From positions 301,281-365,280 of the forward strand of contig DASQHX010000009.1 in NCBI GenBank assembly GCA_035631875.1: a stretch of DNA of 64,000 bases. Direction: 5' to 3'. Positions 51,234 through 60,638 of the stretch are shown one piece after another. Every line of letters begins with the position of its first letter. The first letter of the stretch is position 1. Source of the DNA: Nitrosopumilaceae archaeon. Its GTDB lineage: Archaea; Thermoproteota; Nitrososphaeria; Nitrososphaerales; Nitrosopumilaceae. The position numbers and the translations under genes are program-made. The notes under the pieces are model-generated. The model had not been told where the DNA came from. It saw only the letters and a list, made by a program, of their open reading frames with translations, and made no database searches.

Positions 51234-52480
51234 AATTTGTTTTCACCAAGGATGATCTGTGCTGCAATTTCAACCTTTTTTCTGTTTTTTTGTGCTGTAT
51301 AAACTCGTAAGATGTTCATAAATCCTGAAATTGCAGAAACAAGAGGTATCTCAGATATGGGGAGCTCATATGCTTCCTTAGAAAGTGTACTCTTTTTTGA
51401 TGTGAGTATTATTGACTCTGATTCTTTTTTTGAAGGTGTAAGAGGTATAGATGGAGTCATAGATACATCAATAAAAATTTCTGACTCGTCTACTTTTGAT
51501 TTTGTAGATATTTGTTTTTTTACATCCAATGTTTTTATTTTACCGATTAGATCATGATGTGCAAGAATTTTTTCAAAGACACATTTGAGTAGTCTACGTT
51601 CTTGGTAATCTTTTGCAAGCTCTCTCGCTCTTCTCAGATCAGAAGATTTTTCTGGAAGAGATATTAGTTTTGAAATTACAAATTCGTCAGTTAGTTTAAT
51701 GTAATTATCAAGATCAGTAGAAGTAAGATCAAGTTCATTATCTGCAAGACTCATTGATTCCAATAACATAACTTCAGCAGATCGCACAGTTTTGTGATAA
51801 TAAACAGCCTTAAACATTTGATATCTTGAAATCATCATAGATTCAAAAGAATAGAGTGCAGATTTATCAAGTGAAAGTTTTTTTTCATGTACATCTAGGG
51901 ATTGAATTATTCTTTTAAAATCAATTTTAGCATGTTCTGCGCCAGTAAAATATCCATCTCGTGGTAGATAATCCATCATATCAGCGCTAAGACCGCCAGA
52001 TATGATTTCATTCATAAATTGGTATTTAGAATTTCCAAAGGCAAGATTAGCTAGAAACTTCTTATCAAAACCAGATTTTGATAACAAATCTCCAATCTCA
52101 GTTTGTAGTATGATTTTTTTACCAATTTCTTCATGTGAAATTTTTTTTCTTTTTTGTAAAACTTCCTCAAATAAATGAGAGAAAGGTCCATGGCCGAGAT
52201 CATGTAAAAGACCTCCCATTCTTAGGTTTGCAACATCATCTGAATTCAAAAATCCTTTATCTTTGAGTACTGTTGCTGCTTGGCCTGCAACATGTGTTAC
52301 TCCAAGTGAATGTTCAAATCTAGAATGCTGTGCACCGGGATAGACCAGATGAGCACCTGCAAGTTGTCTAATTCTGCGTAATCTCTGAAAAATAGGACTG
52401 TCTATTATTTTGATTTCAGATTCGTAAATTCGTATAAAGTCATGAATTGGATCAACAATTTCTAGGTATTTTTTTGTCAT
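51230..52480 (-). CDS. HD-domain phosphohydrolase (dNTPase/SAMHD1-like)
   Basis: 416 residues. HD signature [17 protein letters not shown] followed by [18 protein letters not shown], and the [18 protein letters not shown] block, give the SAMHD1-like family used for dNTP or other nucleotide hydrolysis. Between tmk and pyrH (spacing 3 bases to tmk), so a nucleotide-pool role is likely. The precise substrate is not evident. Confidence 0.86.
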   Translation of the reverse strand: MTKKYLEIVDPIHDFIRIYESEIKIIDSPIFQRLRRIRQLAGAHLVYPGAQHSRFEHSLGVTHVAGQAATVLKDKGFLNSDDVANLRMGGLLHDLGHGPFSHLFEEVLQKRKKISHEEIGKKIILQTEIGDLLSKSGFDKKFLANLAFGNSKYQFMNEIISGGLSADMMDYLPRDGYFTGAEHAKIDFKRIIQSLDVHEKKLSLDKSALYSFESMMISRYQMFKAVYYHKTVRSAEVMLLESMSLADNELDLTSTDLDNYIKLTDEFVISKLISLPEKSSDLRRARELAKDYQERRLLKCVFEKILAHHDLIGKIKTLDVKKQISTKSKVDESEIFIDVSMTPSIPLTPSKKESESIILTSKKSTLSKEAYELPISEIPLVSAISGFMNILRVYTAQKNRKKVEIAAQIILGENKL

Positions 52481-52483
52481 TTT

Positions 52484-53062
52484 TTATTTTATATATTTTA
52501 GAGCTATTTCCTTGACAGCCTTGTGTACTTGTTCTTGAGTTTGTGATGCATTTACTATTTTCCATCCAAACTTTTTTGCTAATGTTCTATAAGTATAAAT
52601 TATTTTTTTTGCAAATTCTTTGTCTTTTTCAAATTTATCACGTAGAGTTTTTTTACGTAAAAATGAATCTTTTGATTTTACATCAAGAAGAATTACCAGA
52701 TTTTCTTTTGGAAGACCTGAATCAAGATTTAAAAGCCATTTTAGATCTTGACCATTTGCCTTGCCATAGACTAAATTAGATTGATAATATCTATTCATTA
52801 TCAAAATATAATTTTTAGATAATGCATCTTGTATTTCTTTTAATTTTTCCCACCTGTTTGCAGCAAGTAAACAATGTATTACTTGGGGAGGAAATTTTCG
52901 TTTCCCACTAAGATAGTATTTGATTTCTTTTCCTATTTGTGTGGTATAATCAGGAAAGCTAAAAATTTTGCATTTTAATTTTTTTGCTTTCAAAAATTTT
53001 GCTAAAAGTTCGGATTGAGTTCTTTTTCCTGCTTGATCAAACCCTTCAATAACTATAATCAT
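52484..53062 (-). CDS. tmk: Thymidylate kinase
   Basis: 192 residues. P-loop region IVIEGFDQAGKRTQSELL (the family has EGxDxAGKST; here GKRT), MNRYYQSNLVYG, and the lid segment LRDKFEKDKEFAKKI. Makes dTDP from dTMP. First gene of the tmk-HD-pyrH unit. Length normal for archaea. Confidence 0.9.
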   Translation of the reverse strand: MIIVIEGFDQAGKRTQSELLAKFLKAKKLKCKIFSFPDYTTQIGKEIKYYLSGKRKFPPQVIHCLLAANRWEKLKEIQDALSKNYILIMNRYYQSNLVYGKANGQDLKWLLNLDSGLPKENLVILLDVKSKDSFLRKKTLRDKFEKDKEFAKKIIYTYRTLAKKFGWKIVNASQTQEQVHKAVKEIALKYIK

Positions 53063-53144
53063 TTGATTGTAATTAAATTATGAAGTAGATAAATTATGAA
53101 TCTACTATAAGGTTTATAACTAAAAAAGACTTTATTATATCAAA

Positions 53145-53528
53145 ATGGGCTTGGTACGTTATATGGCAAAAGAAGTCATGAAAGAAATAGGCAATAAATC
53201 CAGAGAATTTTATGAATTTGTACTTCCGCCAATAGATATACAGCTTGAAAATGATAACATCATAGTAACTGTTGATCTTCCAGGTTTTGACAAAAAGGAT
53301 ATCAAATTAAGAATACGTGGAAACATCCTTTCAATTAATGCAACACGAGAGACTGACCATGATGGAACAGTAATCTGGCATCAACGACCACATGCAATTG
53401 ATAAAAAAATCCGACTTCCAGTTGATGTAAATGAAGGTGAAGATCTTGAGGGTTCTGCAAAATACCACAACGGTGTTCTTACTCTAAAGATTCCAGTAAA
53501 ACACGGTAAAGATATTGCAATAGAATAA
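53145..53528 (+). CDS. Hsp20/alpha-crystallin small heat-shock protein
   Basis: 127 residues: short N-terminus then the alpha-crystallin domain (residues 25-125): IIVTVDLPGFDKKDIKLRI ... HNGVLTLKIPVK. ATP-independent holdase chaperone. TATA-like TTTATAAC lies about 29 bases before ATG 53145. Confidence 0.92.
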   Translation: MGLVRYMAKEVMKEIGNKSREFYEFVLPPIDIQLENDNIIVTVDLPGFDKKDIKLRIRGNILSINATRETDHDGTVIWHQRPHAIDKKIRLPVDVNEGEDLEGSAKYHNGVLTLKIPVKHGKDIAIE

Positions 53529-55043
53529 CTAATGTTTTTGCATTAAAACTGTTGTTAAAATTATAACTACGGAACCAATCATTCCAAGCTCTCCTACAAG
53601 TTGATTGTTTCCATAAAGTATTGTTGAGCCTACAAATACAGCTGCGGAAAGTATGCTTCCAGAAAACAAAATGTTTCTAGATGATTTTTTCGGTTGGTAT
53701 TGAGCAGTTCTTTTTTCTTCAAGATATTGTTTGAGTTCAGGTGCAATAGCAATTACATCATTGATTGATTTTACAAATTTACCAAACGAGATTTTCAGCT
53801 CTTCAATATATGCATCTTTAATGAGATTTTCTTCCTCCAATATATTTTGTAAAACATTGATGAACCTAAACTTGACTTTGTGAGTATGATAAATCCCTTC
53901 AAGTATAGATGCCATCCTCATGTAAAGCGCTAGATGCTTTGGGAGCTTAAATGGAAATCTGCTCATTGTCTTGTTTGCAAGATCCATTAGAGCTCTTACT
54001 TCCATTTTGTCTACTTTGGTTCCATGCATTGCCTGAATTGACATTGCGATTCCTTTTTCTATTACAGAACGATTGTAGCCAGGAAGCAGCATCCCAAGTT
54101 CATCCATTGCACTAACAGTTCGTGGAGGATCTTTTTCAACAAGAGATAGATACAGTCTGATTAGTTTGAGACGAGTTTCATTATCTAGTCTTCCTACCAT
54201 TCCAAAATCATACAGAATCAAAGAACCGTCATTAGCCACAGATATGTTGCCAGGATGGGGATCAGCATGAAAGATGTTATGGTGTAAAAGCATTGTAAAA
54301 AATACCTTGTGTACTTTAACCACAAGCTGTGCTCTGTCTAACCCAATCTCATCAAGTGCTTTTACATTGGTTATCTTTATTCCAGGAATGTATTCCATAG
54401 TAAGTACATGTTCTGTGGAATGATCATCTATTACAGAAGGAATTATTACTTTGGGATATGAACGAAAATTTCTTTTAATTGTCTTTAGATTCTGAGATTC
54501 AATTCTATAATCCATTTCCTCATGTATTGTTTCGATAAATTGTGCAAGCATTGCTTCTGCCGAATATCGTAGATTGGGATCTATAAACTTCATTGCAACA
54601 GGAATAATTTTTTTAAGAACCCTAATGTCTTCTTCCACAATTTTGTCAATATTTGGTCTTCTTACTTTTATAATTACGTCCTTTTCCTTAATTTTGGCAA
54701 GATATACTTGACCAAGTGAAGCACCGGAAACAACATTGGTGTTGACATAATCAAAGTTTTGTTCTAGTGGTCCAAGATCTTTTTCTATGATTGGTTTTAC
54801 TTGATCAAAAGGAGCAGCTGGTACATCGTCTTGAAGTTTTGCAAGCTCTTCCATATATGGTTGAGGTAAAATATCAGCTCTTGAAGAAAGCCATTGACCC
54901 AGTTTTATGTAAACAGGACCTAGTGACACAAAAGTATTGAGAACCTTGCGAGCATTTTTTTGATATCTTTCAACTTTGATATTTTTACCCTCTTTTCTAA
55001 CCCACTCTCTTCTATCTTTTCTTAGAATCAAAATAAGAGGCAA
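53529..55043 (-). CDS. ABC1/AarF/UbiB-family kinase-like protein
   Basis: 504 residues. LGQWLSSRADILP...YMEELAKLQDDVP is the family N-terminal KxGQ-like block; then GASLGQVYLAKIK (A-rich loop), HADPHPGNI and LILYDFGMVGRL (catalytic and metal-binding), and two C-terminal membrane helices. Family members support lipid-quinone or isoprenoid metabolism; atypical ATPase activity. Convergent with Hsp20. Confidence 0.88.
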   Translation of the reverse strand: MPLILILRKDRREWVRKEGKNIKVERYQKNARKVLNTFVSLGPVYIKLGQWLSSRADILPQPYMEELAKLQDDVPAAPFDQVKPIIEKDLGPLEQNFDYVNTNVVSGASLGQVYLAKIKEKDVIIKVRRPNIDKIVEEDIRVLKKIIPVAMKFIDPNLRYSAEAMLAQFIETIHEEMDYRIESQNLKTIKRNFRSYPKVIIPSVIDDHSTEHVLTMEYIPGIKITNVKALDEIGLDRAQLVVKVHKVFFTMLLHHNIFHADPHPGNISVANDGSLILYDFGMVGRLDNETRLKLIRLYLSLVEKDPPRTVSAMDELGMLLPGYNRSVIEKGIAMSIQAMHGTKVDKMEVRALMDLANKTMSRFPFKLPKHLALYMRMASILEGIYHTHKVKFRFINVLQNILEEENLIKDAYIEELKISFGKFVKSINDVIAIAPELKQYLEEKRTAQYQPKKSSRNILFSGSILSAAVFVGSTILYGNNQLVGELGMIGSVVIILTTVLMQKH

Positions 55044-55068
55044 TAGTTTGAAAAAAATCTTTATTGTT

Positions 55069-55491
55069 CTAAGTTTTGAAATAGTATATTCCTCCTAAAT
55101 TTTTAATCTTTTTAGTAAGAGAATATCCTATATAACCAAGTGCAACTGATGCCAAGAGACCTCCAAACAATGAGGTACCTTTTGCAAGCTTTGAATTATT
55201 TTGTATTTTGTATATTTGTGATGCAATTTGTTTTCCTCCAAAAAATGCCGATGCAAGACCAATCAAGACTTCAGGAGCATCTATTACAAGATGACCAAGC
55301 GGATCTTTGCGTGGATCAACCTCATCCATATGGACAAGATATTTATCGCCATATTCTCGTATGTGTAAATTACCATATCGATACTGTTTATTTGCACCAT
55401 TTTTTTGTCCCAGTTTTGTTTCTTCAGCATCTCCAAGCATAAAAGGTCTAATTTCTTTTGGGACCTCAATTTCATCCCAAGTCATGAACAA
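55069..55491 (-). CDS. Small protein of unknown function with two C-terminal helices
   Basis: 140 residues: a soluble N-terminus (DEIEVPKEIRPFMLGDAEET, IREYGDKYLVHMDEVDPRKD) and two hydrophobic segments (about 65-85 and 105-125). 25 bases before the UbiB-like gene, likely co-transcribed. No family recognised. Confidence 0.55.
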   Translation of the reverse strand: MFMTWDEIEVPKEIRPFMLGDAEETKLGQKNGANKQYRYGNLHIREYGDKYLVHMDEVDPRKDPLGHLVIDAPEVLIGLASAFFGGKQIASQIYKIQNNSKLAKGTSLFGGLLASVALGYIGYSLTKKIKNLGGIYYFKT

Positions 55492-55515
55492 AAATCATCC
55501 ATACTAAATATAACT

Positions 55516-57165
55516 TTAGCTTGAATTTTGAATTACTTTCTTTGTGATTGAAAGTTTGGCTTTCCGTACCTTGAATATAGCTCCCCCTATTCCAGCAGCT
55601 ATCGCGACAAGAATAATGAGTTGAAGTTGAGAATTGTCATTTGACTGAGGTGCTGGGTTTACCAAAGTTACGGTATCCTCTTGTGTTATTGCGTGTGGTT
55701 GCAAAAGTGAGTCTTTGTATGTCACAGTTACAACTACTTTGTTTTCTCCAAAAGTTGGATTACCTGTAAAATCAACTGGTATGTTAAATGGTGTAGGAGC
55801 ATCAATATCTATGTCTCCAATATACTGGACTGATTCTTTGATATTTGAATTATCAATTGGAACTATAGTTACAGTAGCAAATTGTCCCTTGATATTTCCT
55901 TGGTTCAAAATATTTCCAATAATGTTTTGCTTGCCACCAATATTCATTACATCTATTCCATAAACTGAGACATCTATCACTGGTCTGATGTATGTAGCAA
56001 AGCTCTGCTTTTCTATAACTGTAGAACCATCTTTTGTATATTGTATGTTCACGTCAAAGTTGACAGCTTGATTTGATATGCTTTGGTCAGCAAATACAGG
56101 AATATTTAATGTGGTCTTTTCCAGTGGATTTATTTCGTTTACGAACCACCTGGGATCCTGTAGAATCTTAAGATCTGAAGAGCTTGGTGCAAGTGTAATT
56201 GATATATCAGATATTTTTGATGGAGAAAGATTTTCTAATCCAAGAGTAAGATTTTGCATAACTCCCATCAAGAGATAAGAAGGGGTAGAGAGTTTGACAA
56301 CGAATGTTGAGCTTGCTGGTCCTACAATTAGGTCTACCAGTCTATTGGTTGTTACTTGATTTCCTTGCCCATCAAAGTATGTTACACCCAATGGTATGTG
56401 TAAGGTTTGACCCTCAACACTTTGTGGTACAAAAATATTAAATGAGAATGTGCTTGAGGACTGGGCAGCAACTGTTCCTATGTTCCAATGGTTTTGATCT
56501 ATTACGATATTTTGTAAACCAGATGATCCAGAGGAGTTTGATTGTGGATTGAGTGTAATGTCTATATTGTTAAGGCCTGCGGTACCGTCGTTTGAGACGT
56601 GAACCGTGATCTGGTTGTTTGATGCAGGCTGGATGAATTGATTTTCTGCTTTCATATTTAGAACACTTTTTCCTGTGACTTTAAAGTCAAAGTCAAAGTA
56701 GTTAGTGTGAGCCCCATTTTCCCTTACTCTAGAATAGGTTACCTGAACCGTTCCAGTATAGGAATTGACGCTTGTATTTTTATCTACATTAACAAAGAAT
56801 GTTAGGAAAAATGATGAACCGCTTGTTGCGACCTGAGTGTTGTCTGCCTCTATTAGACCTGCATTAGAATTGGCAACTGCCGGAGAAAATCCAACAGGCA
56901 AACTAAGTAGTCCCTTTATTCCTGCAATGTCCTCTGATCCTATATTTGAAAACACTATGGTAAGTGGTACATTCCTGTCTCCTGGTTGCACCTCAATTTT
57001 TCCTGAAGATGTGCCAAAATATGCGTCAAGAAATTTTATATCATTATAGGCATGTTCAAAAGGTGATACACCTGGTTCAATATGTTCTGGGGTAACTGCA
57101 TAGCTTGGAATTATTATTTGTCCTAATAGAAATATGATAGCTATAGCAATGGTTTTGTAGATCAA
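55516..57165 (-). CDS. Exported membrane-anchored protein with repeated Ig/NEW3-like domains
   Basis: 549 residues: signal peptide; several beta-sandwich repeats with the QNLTLGLENLSPSKISDISI-type pattern of S-layer/NEW3-like domains; C-terminal helix (about 517-535) with a basic tail. Overlaps the upstream ATPase gene by 4 bases (ATGA), so it is part of the ABC unit. Probably the extracytoplasmic accessory protein of that transporter. Confidence 0.68.
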   Translation of the reverse strand: MIYKTIAIAIIFLLGQIIIPSYAVTPEHIEPGVSPFEHAYNDIKFLDAYFGTSSGKIEVQPGDRNVPLTIVFSNIGSEDIAGIKGLLSLPVGFSPAVANSNAGLIEADNTQVATSGSSFFLTFFVNVDKNTSVNSYTGTVQVTYSRVRENGAHTNYFDFDFKVTGKSVLNMKAENQFIQPASNNQITVHVSNDGTAGLNNIDITLNPQSNSSGSSGLQNIVIDQNHWNIGTVAAQSSSTFSFNIFVPQSVEGQTLHIPLGVTYFDGQGNQVTTNRLVDLIVGPASSTFVVKLSTPSYLLMGVMQNLTLGLENLSPSKISDISITLAPSSSDLKILQDPRWFVNEINPLEKTTLNIPVFADQSISNQAVNFDVNIQYTKDGSTVIEKQSFATYIRPVIDVSVYGIDVMNIGGKQNIIGNILNQGNIKGQFATVTIVPIDNSNIKESVQYIGDIDIDAPTPFNIPVDFTGNPTFGENKVVVTVTYKDSLLQPHAITQEDTVTLVNPAPQSNDNSQLQLIILVAIAAGIGGAIFKVRKAKLSITKKVIQNSS

Positions 57166-57866
57166 TTTATTGTTGGAACCTCCATCATTTCATCATCGAC
57201 AATTCTTCCATCTTTAATTGTAATTATTTTATCAACGTCACCAAATTGTGGACGATCATGTGTTACTATTATGAAAGTATGTCCTAGTTTCCTATTAAGA
57301 GATTTCATTAACTGAACAGTTGTCTGTGCTGATAAGGAATCCAAATTTCCTGTTGGTTCATCAGCTAGAACTACTGTTGGTTTATTGATAAGAGATCTGC
57401 AAATAGCTACTCTTTGTGCTTGACCACCAGATACTTTGTTTGCATATTTGTTCATCTGATTTTCCAAGCCAACTGTCTTTAGCAATGACTTGGCTTCTTC
57501 AGTTGCGTTTGTATCTGTTCTTTGTATTTGTCTTGGAAGAATTACATTTTCTAGAACCGTTAAATCTGAAAGTAAATTTGAAAATTGAAAAATGAATCCA
57601 AGTTTGGAATTTCTAAATGATGAAATCTGGTTATCATTTAGATTAGAAGTATCTATTCCGTCGATGAGGACCTGACCATTTGTTGGTCTATCTAAAAGTC
57701 CAATCATGTTTAGTAGTGTTGATTTGCCAGAGCCTGAGCTACCCACAATTAAGATAAATTCGCCTTTTTTTACCGAAAATGAGACGTTTTTTAATGCATA
57801 AACAGCTGTTTCTGCTTCACCGAATATCTTGTCTACATTACGTACTTCTAGTACTGAATTAACCAA
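57162..57866 (-). CDS. ABC transporter ATPase (LolD/MacB type)
   Basis: 234 residues with Walker A VGSSGSGKST, Q-loop FIFQFSNLLSDL, signature VSGGQAQRV, Walker B VLADEPTGNLD, switch His in VTHDRP. The FIFQxxNLL and ADEPTGNLDS features are specific to the LolD/MacB group, pairing with FtsX-like permeases. Confidence 0.93.
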   Translation of the reverse strand: MVNSVLEVRNVDKIFGEAETAVYALKNVSFSVKKGEFILIVGSSGSGKSTLLNMIGLLDRPTNGQVLIDGIDTSNLNDNQISSFRNSKLGFIFQFSNLLSDLTVLENVILPRQIQRTDTNATEEAKSLLKTVGLENQMNKYANKVSGGQAQRVAICRSLINKPTVVLADEPTGNLDSLSAQTTVQLMKSLNRKLGHTFIIVTHDRPQFGDVDKIITIKDGRIVDDEMMEVPTIN

Positions 57867-59055
57867 ATCGCATTGCCTCCACGGGTTGTAGTTTTGTTGC
57901 CTTGTATGCAGGATAAATTGATGCCACTATAGCAAGTACAAATGCCAAAATGTCTGTCTGCAATATTCCAATCCAGTTGTAAGATACCTCTAAGGCCAAG
58001 CTGCCTTGAAATGTCAAATGTGTTTCTTTTGCATAAACGGTATATGCTACACCAAAAACTGTACCAAGACCAGCCCCAATGGCACCAATTACCATTCCTT
58101 GGAAGATGAATATTATCAGAATATCTTTTCTTCTAGAACCAATTGCTCTCATTATTCCAATCTCACGTGTCTTACTTGTGACTTGCATCATTTGTATGGT
58201 TACAACTGCAAAAGCAGATGACATCATGCCAAAGTATCCAACTAAATTAATTAATGCAATACCTGATCTGAATCCACTGAGTGTTTGTTCTGCAGATTCT
58301 TCAATTGTTTGAGCTTTAAAGTTGTCTGAACGAGTTGGAAATGCATTAAGAAAAAGATCCTTGACTACTTGATCTTTCGTTGGATCATTTAACCTAACCA
58401 TGATTGATTGTGTTTCATGTGGTCTACCCAATATTTCTCGCAAAGTGTCAATATTTATTAAGACACCTTGATCAGCACCAACATTACCAGCACTTTGTGT
58501 AATTCCTACTATGGTAAATCGTTTCAGTTGGTCAATACCATTTTTATCTTTAAATTTTAATTTTACACTATCACCAACATGTGGATATCCAAGATCTCGA
58601 TCTACTGAGGCTCCAAGAACAATAGAATTTCTTGAAGAAACATATTGTCCGTCTCCTCCAATTGTTTTATACAATGTTGATGCTTGCGTATCAAGAACCG
58701 GATCTACTCCAATTACTAGAACATTATAATCCCTAACTGTCTGTCCAGAACCTGTTGCGTTTATTGATGCATTAGATTCAAGTCTTGGCGTAGCAGCTTG
58801 TACATATGGAATTCTTTCAAGCCAGTTTACCAACATTTTGTCTGATTTTGTTATGAAATTCTCGTTTCTTGTAATATAGACATGTCCAAAATTGTAGTTT
58901 ATTTCATCACGTACAATTGCATTATACAAACCCTGAAAAATTACAGAATTTACCTGTACTACCAAAATGGCAATTGAGACTGCGAGACTTGCTGCAATTA
59001 GACTACCTTTACGTCTTGTAATAAAACGCAAGCCTACCTTGGCCCTATAATCCAT
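57859..59055 (-). CDS. FtsX/MacB-type ABC permease
   Basis: 398 residues: N-terminal helix (about 17-40), large extracytoplasmic MacB-type periplasmic-core domain (40-275), three C-terminal helices including FAVVTIQMMQVTSKTREIGIMRAIGSRR, the coupling motif of this family. First gene of the unit; overlaps the ATPase start by 8 bases. Substrate unknown; usually export or lipoprotein release. Confidence 0.9.
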   Translation of the reverse strand: MDYRAKVGLRFITRRKGSLIAASLAVSIAILVVQVNSVIFQGLYNAIVRDEINYNFGHVYITRNENFITKSDKMLVNWLERIPYVQAATPRLESNASINATGSGQTVRDYNVLVIGVDPVLDTQASTLYKTIGGDGQYVSSRNSIVLGASVDRDLGYPHVGDSVKLKFKDKNGIDQLKRFTIVGITQSAGNVGADQGVLINIDTLREILGRPHETQSIMVRLNDPTKDQVVKDLFLNAFPTRSDNFKAQTIEESAEQTLSGFRSGIALINLVGYFGMMSSAFAVVTIQMMQVTSKTREIGIMRAIGSRRKDILIIFIFQGMVIGAIGAGLGTVFGVAYTVYAKETHLTFQGSLALEVSYNWIGILQTDILAFVLAIVASIYPAYKATKLQPVEAMRFG

Positions 59056-59171
59056 ATAATTATTAAAATAGTCTGATATTTAATGGTTTAACCTAGTTCT
59101 CATTATAAATACGACAATTATATATTAAAGTTGTATGCTTTATACTAAATACATGGATAAGAGTAACATAT

Positions 59172-60077
59172 ATGGACAAAATTGACATACATATTCTCTC
59201 ATACCTACTGAATAATTGTCGAATGCCAGACAGACAAATAGGAAATAATGTAGGTATATCTGGTGGAGCTGTAAAATCAAGAATTCAAAAAATGTTAGAT
59301 AGAAAAATTATTGAAGAGTTTGCCCTAAAAATAGAACCACCTGTTTTGGGATATAGTGTTCTCTATTTTGTTGTAACAGGAACTGATTTGCAAGATATTT
59401 TAGATCAAGCTAAGCTAATTGGTGAACCATTTTTTGTAGTTCCATGTGTTGGAGGTGTGACTGTTTGCAGTATAGTTGTAAAAGGAGATCCAAATCAAAA
59501 AATGGAACTTGCAAAAAAAATATTGCAAGGCGTTAGGGTATTATCAATTTTTGAAGCAAAAAATCCTGGCATAAGATCGGATCTGACAAAGACTGATCTT
59601 GAAATTATAGAAATACTTCTACGAGATCCTAGATTAAAAATTGAAGATATTGCCAAGATAGCTAATCTTTCTACAAAAACTGTGACGCGTTCTCTTGATA
59701 AGCTACAAAATGATGAAGCAATACAGTTTACATTGTTATACAATCCTAAGGAAATGATAGGATACATACCATTTGCAATTCTTGTTGGGGTAGAAGGTAA
59801 TGTTAAAAAAACACTACAAAATTTAGAAAAAGAATTTGGAAAGACATTTTTACAAAAACCCTTTGTAAACATGAATCAGATTGTATTATTTTTTTATAGC
59901 GACAACATTTTCAAGCTTGATGAACTGACTCAGTTGGTACAAAAAATTGACGGAGTACATTCTGTAGATCTCTTCATACCAAAGAAGATTTCATTTCCAC
60001 AAAAATGGGTAATAGATAGTATCAATGAAGTAAAAACTTCAAAAAGACTCCATCTGTCATATCAGATACATTCATAA
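59172..60077 (+). CDS. Lrp/AsnC-like regulator with two HTH domains
   Basis: 301 residues: two winged-helix segments (DKIDIHILSYLLNNCRMPDR..., and LTKTDLEIIEILLRDPRLKIEDIAKIANLSTKTVTRSLDKL) with RAM-like halves between and after. Divergent from the MacB-like ABC permease across a 116-base gap, so it may control it. ATG 59172 chosen; the upstream ATG at 59153 is out of frame. Confidence 0.82.
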   Translation: MDKIDIHILSYLLNNCRMPDRQIGNNVGISGGAVKSRIQKMLDRKIIEEFALKIEPPVLGYSVLYFVVTGTDLQDILDQAKLIGEPFFVVPCVGGVTVCSIVVKGDPNQKMELAKKILQGVRVLSIFEAKNPGIRSDLTKTDLEIIEILLRDPRLKIEDIAKIANLSTKTVTRSLDKLQNDEAIQFTLLYNPKEMIGYIPFAILVGVEGNVKKTLQNLEKEFGKTFLQKPFVNMNQIVLFFYSDNIFKLDELTQLVQKIDGVHSVDLFIPKKISFPQKWVIDSINEVKTSKRLHLSYQIHS

Positions 60078-60104
60078 TTGATTTCAGATTCATGAGTGTC
60101 TACC

Positions 60105-60614
60105 ATGAAAAAGAAAATCTATGATGGCAAAGTTCTCTCATTGAGTCTCTATGATGTTTCAATTAACAAGCGTAAAGTGCGTCGAGAGGTAATTGAGCAT
60201 AGAGGTGCTGCTGCAATGCTTGCAATTGAAAACGGTAAGGTGATTTTAGTAAAACAGCACCGTTTTCCACTCGGTTATGTATTAGAGATTCCTGCAGGAA
60301 CATGTAACAAAGGGGAAAATCCACGAACATGCGCCTTCAGGGAATTAAAGGAAGAGACTGGTTATGAGGCAAAAAAGATGATTTCTCTGATAAAATATTA
60401 CCCATCAATAGGATACAATACCGAAGTCATTCACTGTTTTGTCGCATCCGGGATTAAAAAAACTGGTAAACTTAAGCTAGATGAGGATGAAATACTATCA
60501 GTAGTAAAAATTGATTTGAAGAAAGTAGTAAAAATGATCTTGTCTGGAAAAATTGTGGATTCTAAAACAATCTGTGCAGTTTTGGCATACAACATGAAGA
60601 AAAGATTAGTTTAA
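60105..60614 (+). CDS. Nudix hydrolase (ADP-ribose pyrophosphatase type)
   Basis: 169 residues from ATG 60105; GTG 60096 is also in frame. Nudix box GTCNKGENPRTCAFRELKEE followed by TGY, with RGAAAMLAIE and YPSIGYNTEVIHCFVA, the ADP-ribose/NADH-type layout. Hydrolyses nucleoside-diphosphate sugars. Lies 27 bases after the Lrp-like gene. Confidence 0.9.
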   Translation: MKKKIYDGKVLSLSLYDVSINKRKVRREVIEHRGAAAMLAIENGKVILVKQHRFPLGYVLEIPAGTCNKGENPRTCAFRELKEETGYEAKKMISLIKYYPSIGYNTEVIHCFVASGIKKTGKLKLDEDEILSVVKIDLKKVVKMILSGKIVDSKTICAVLAYNMKKRLV

Positions 60615-60638
60615 AATCATTTTTCTAAAAATTGTAGA

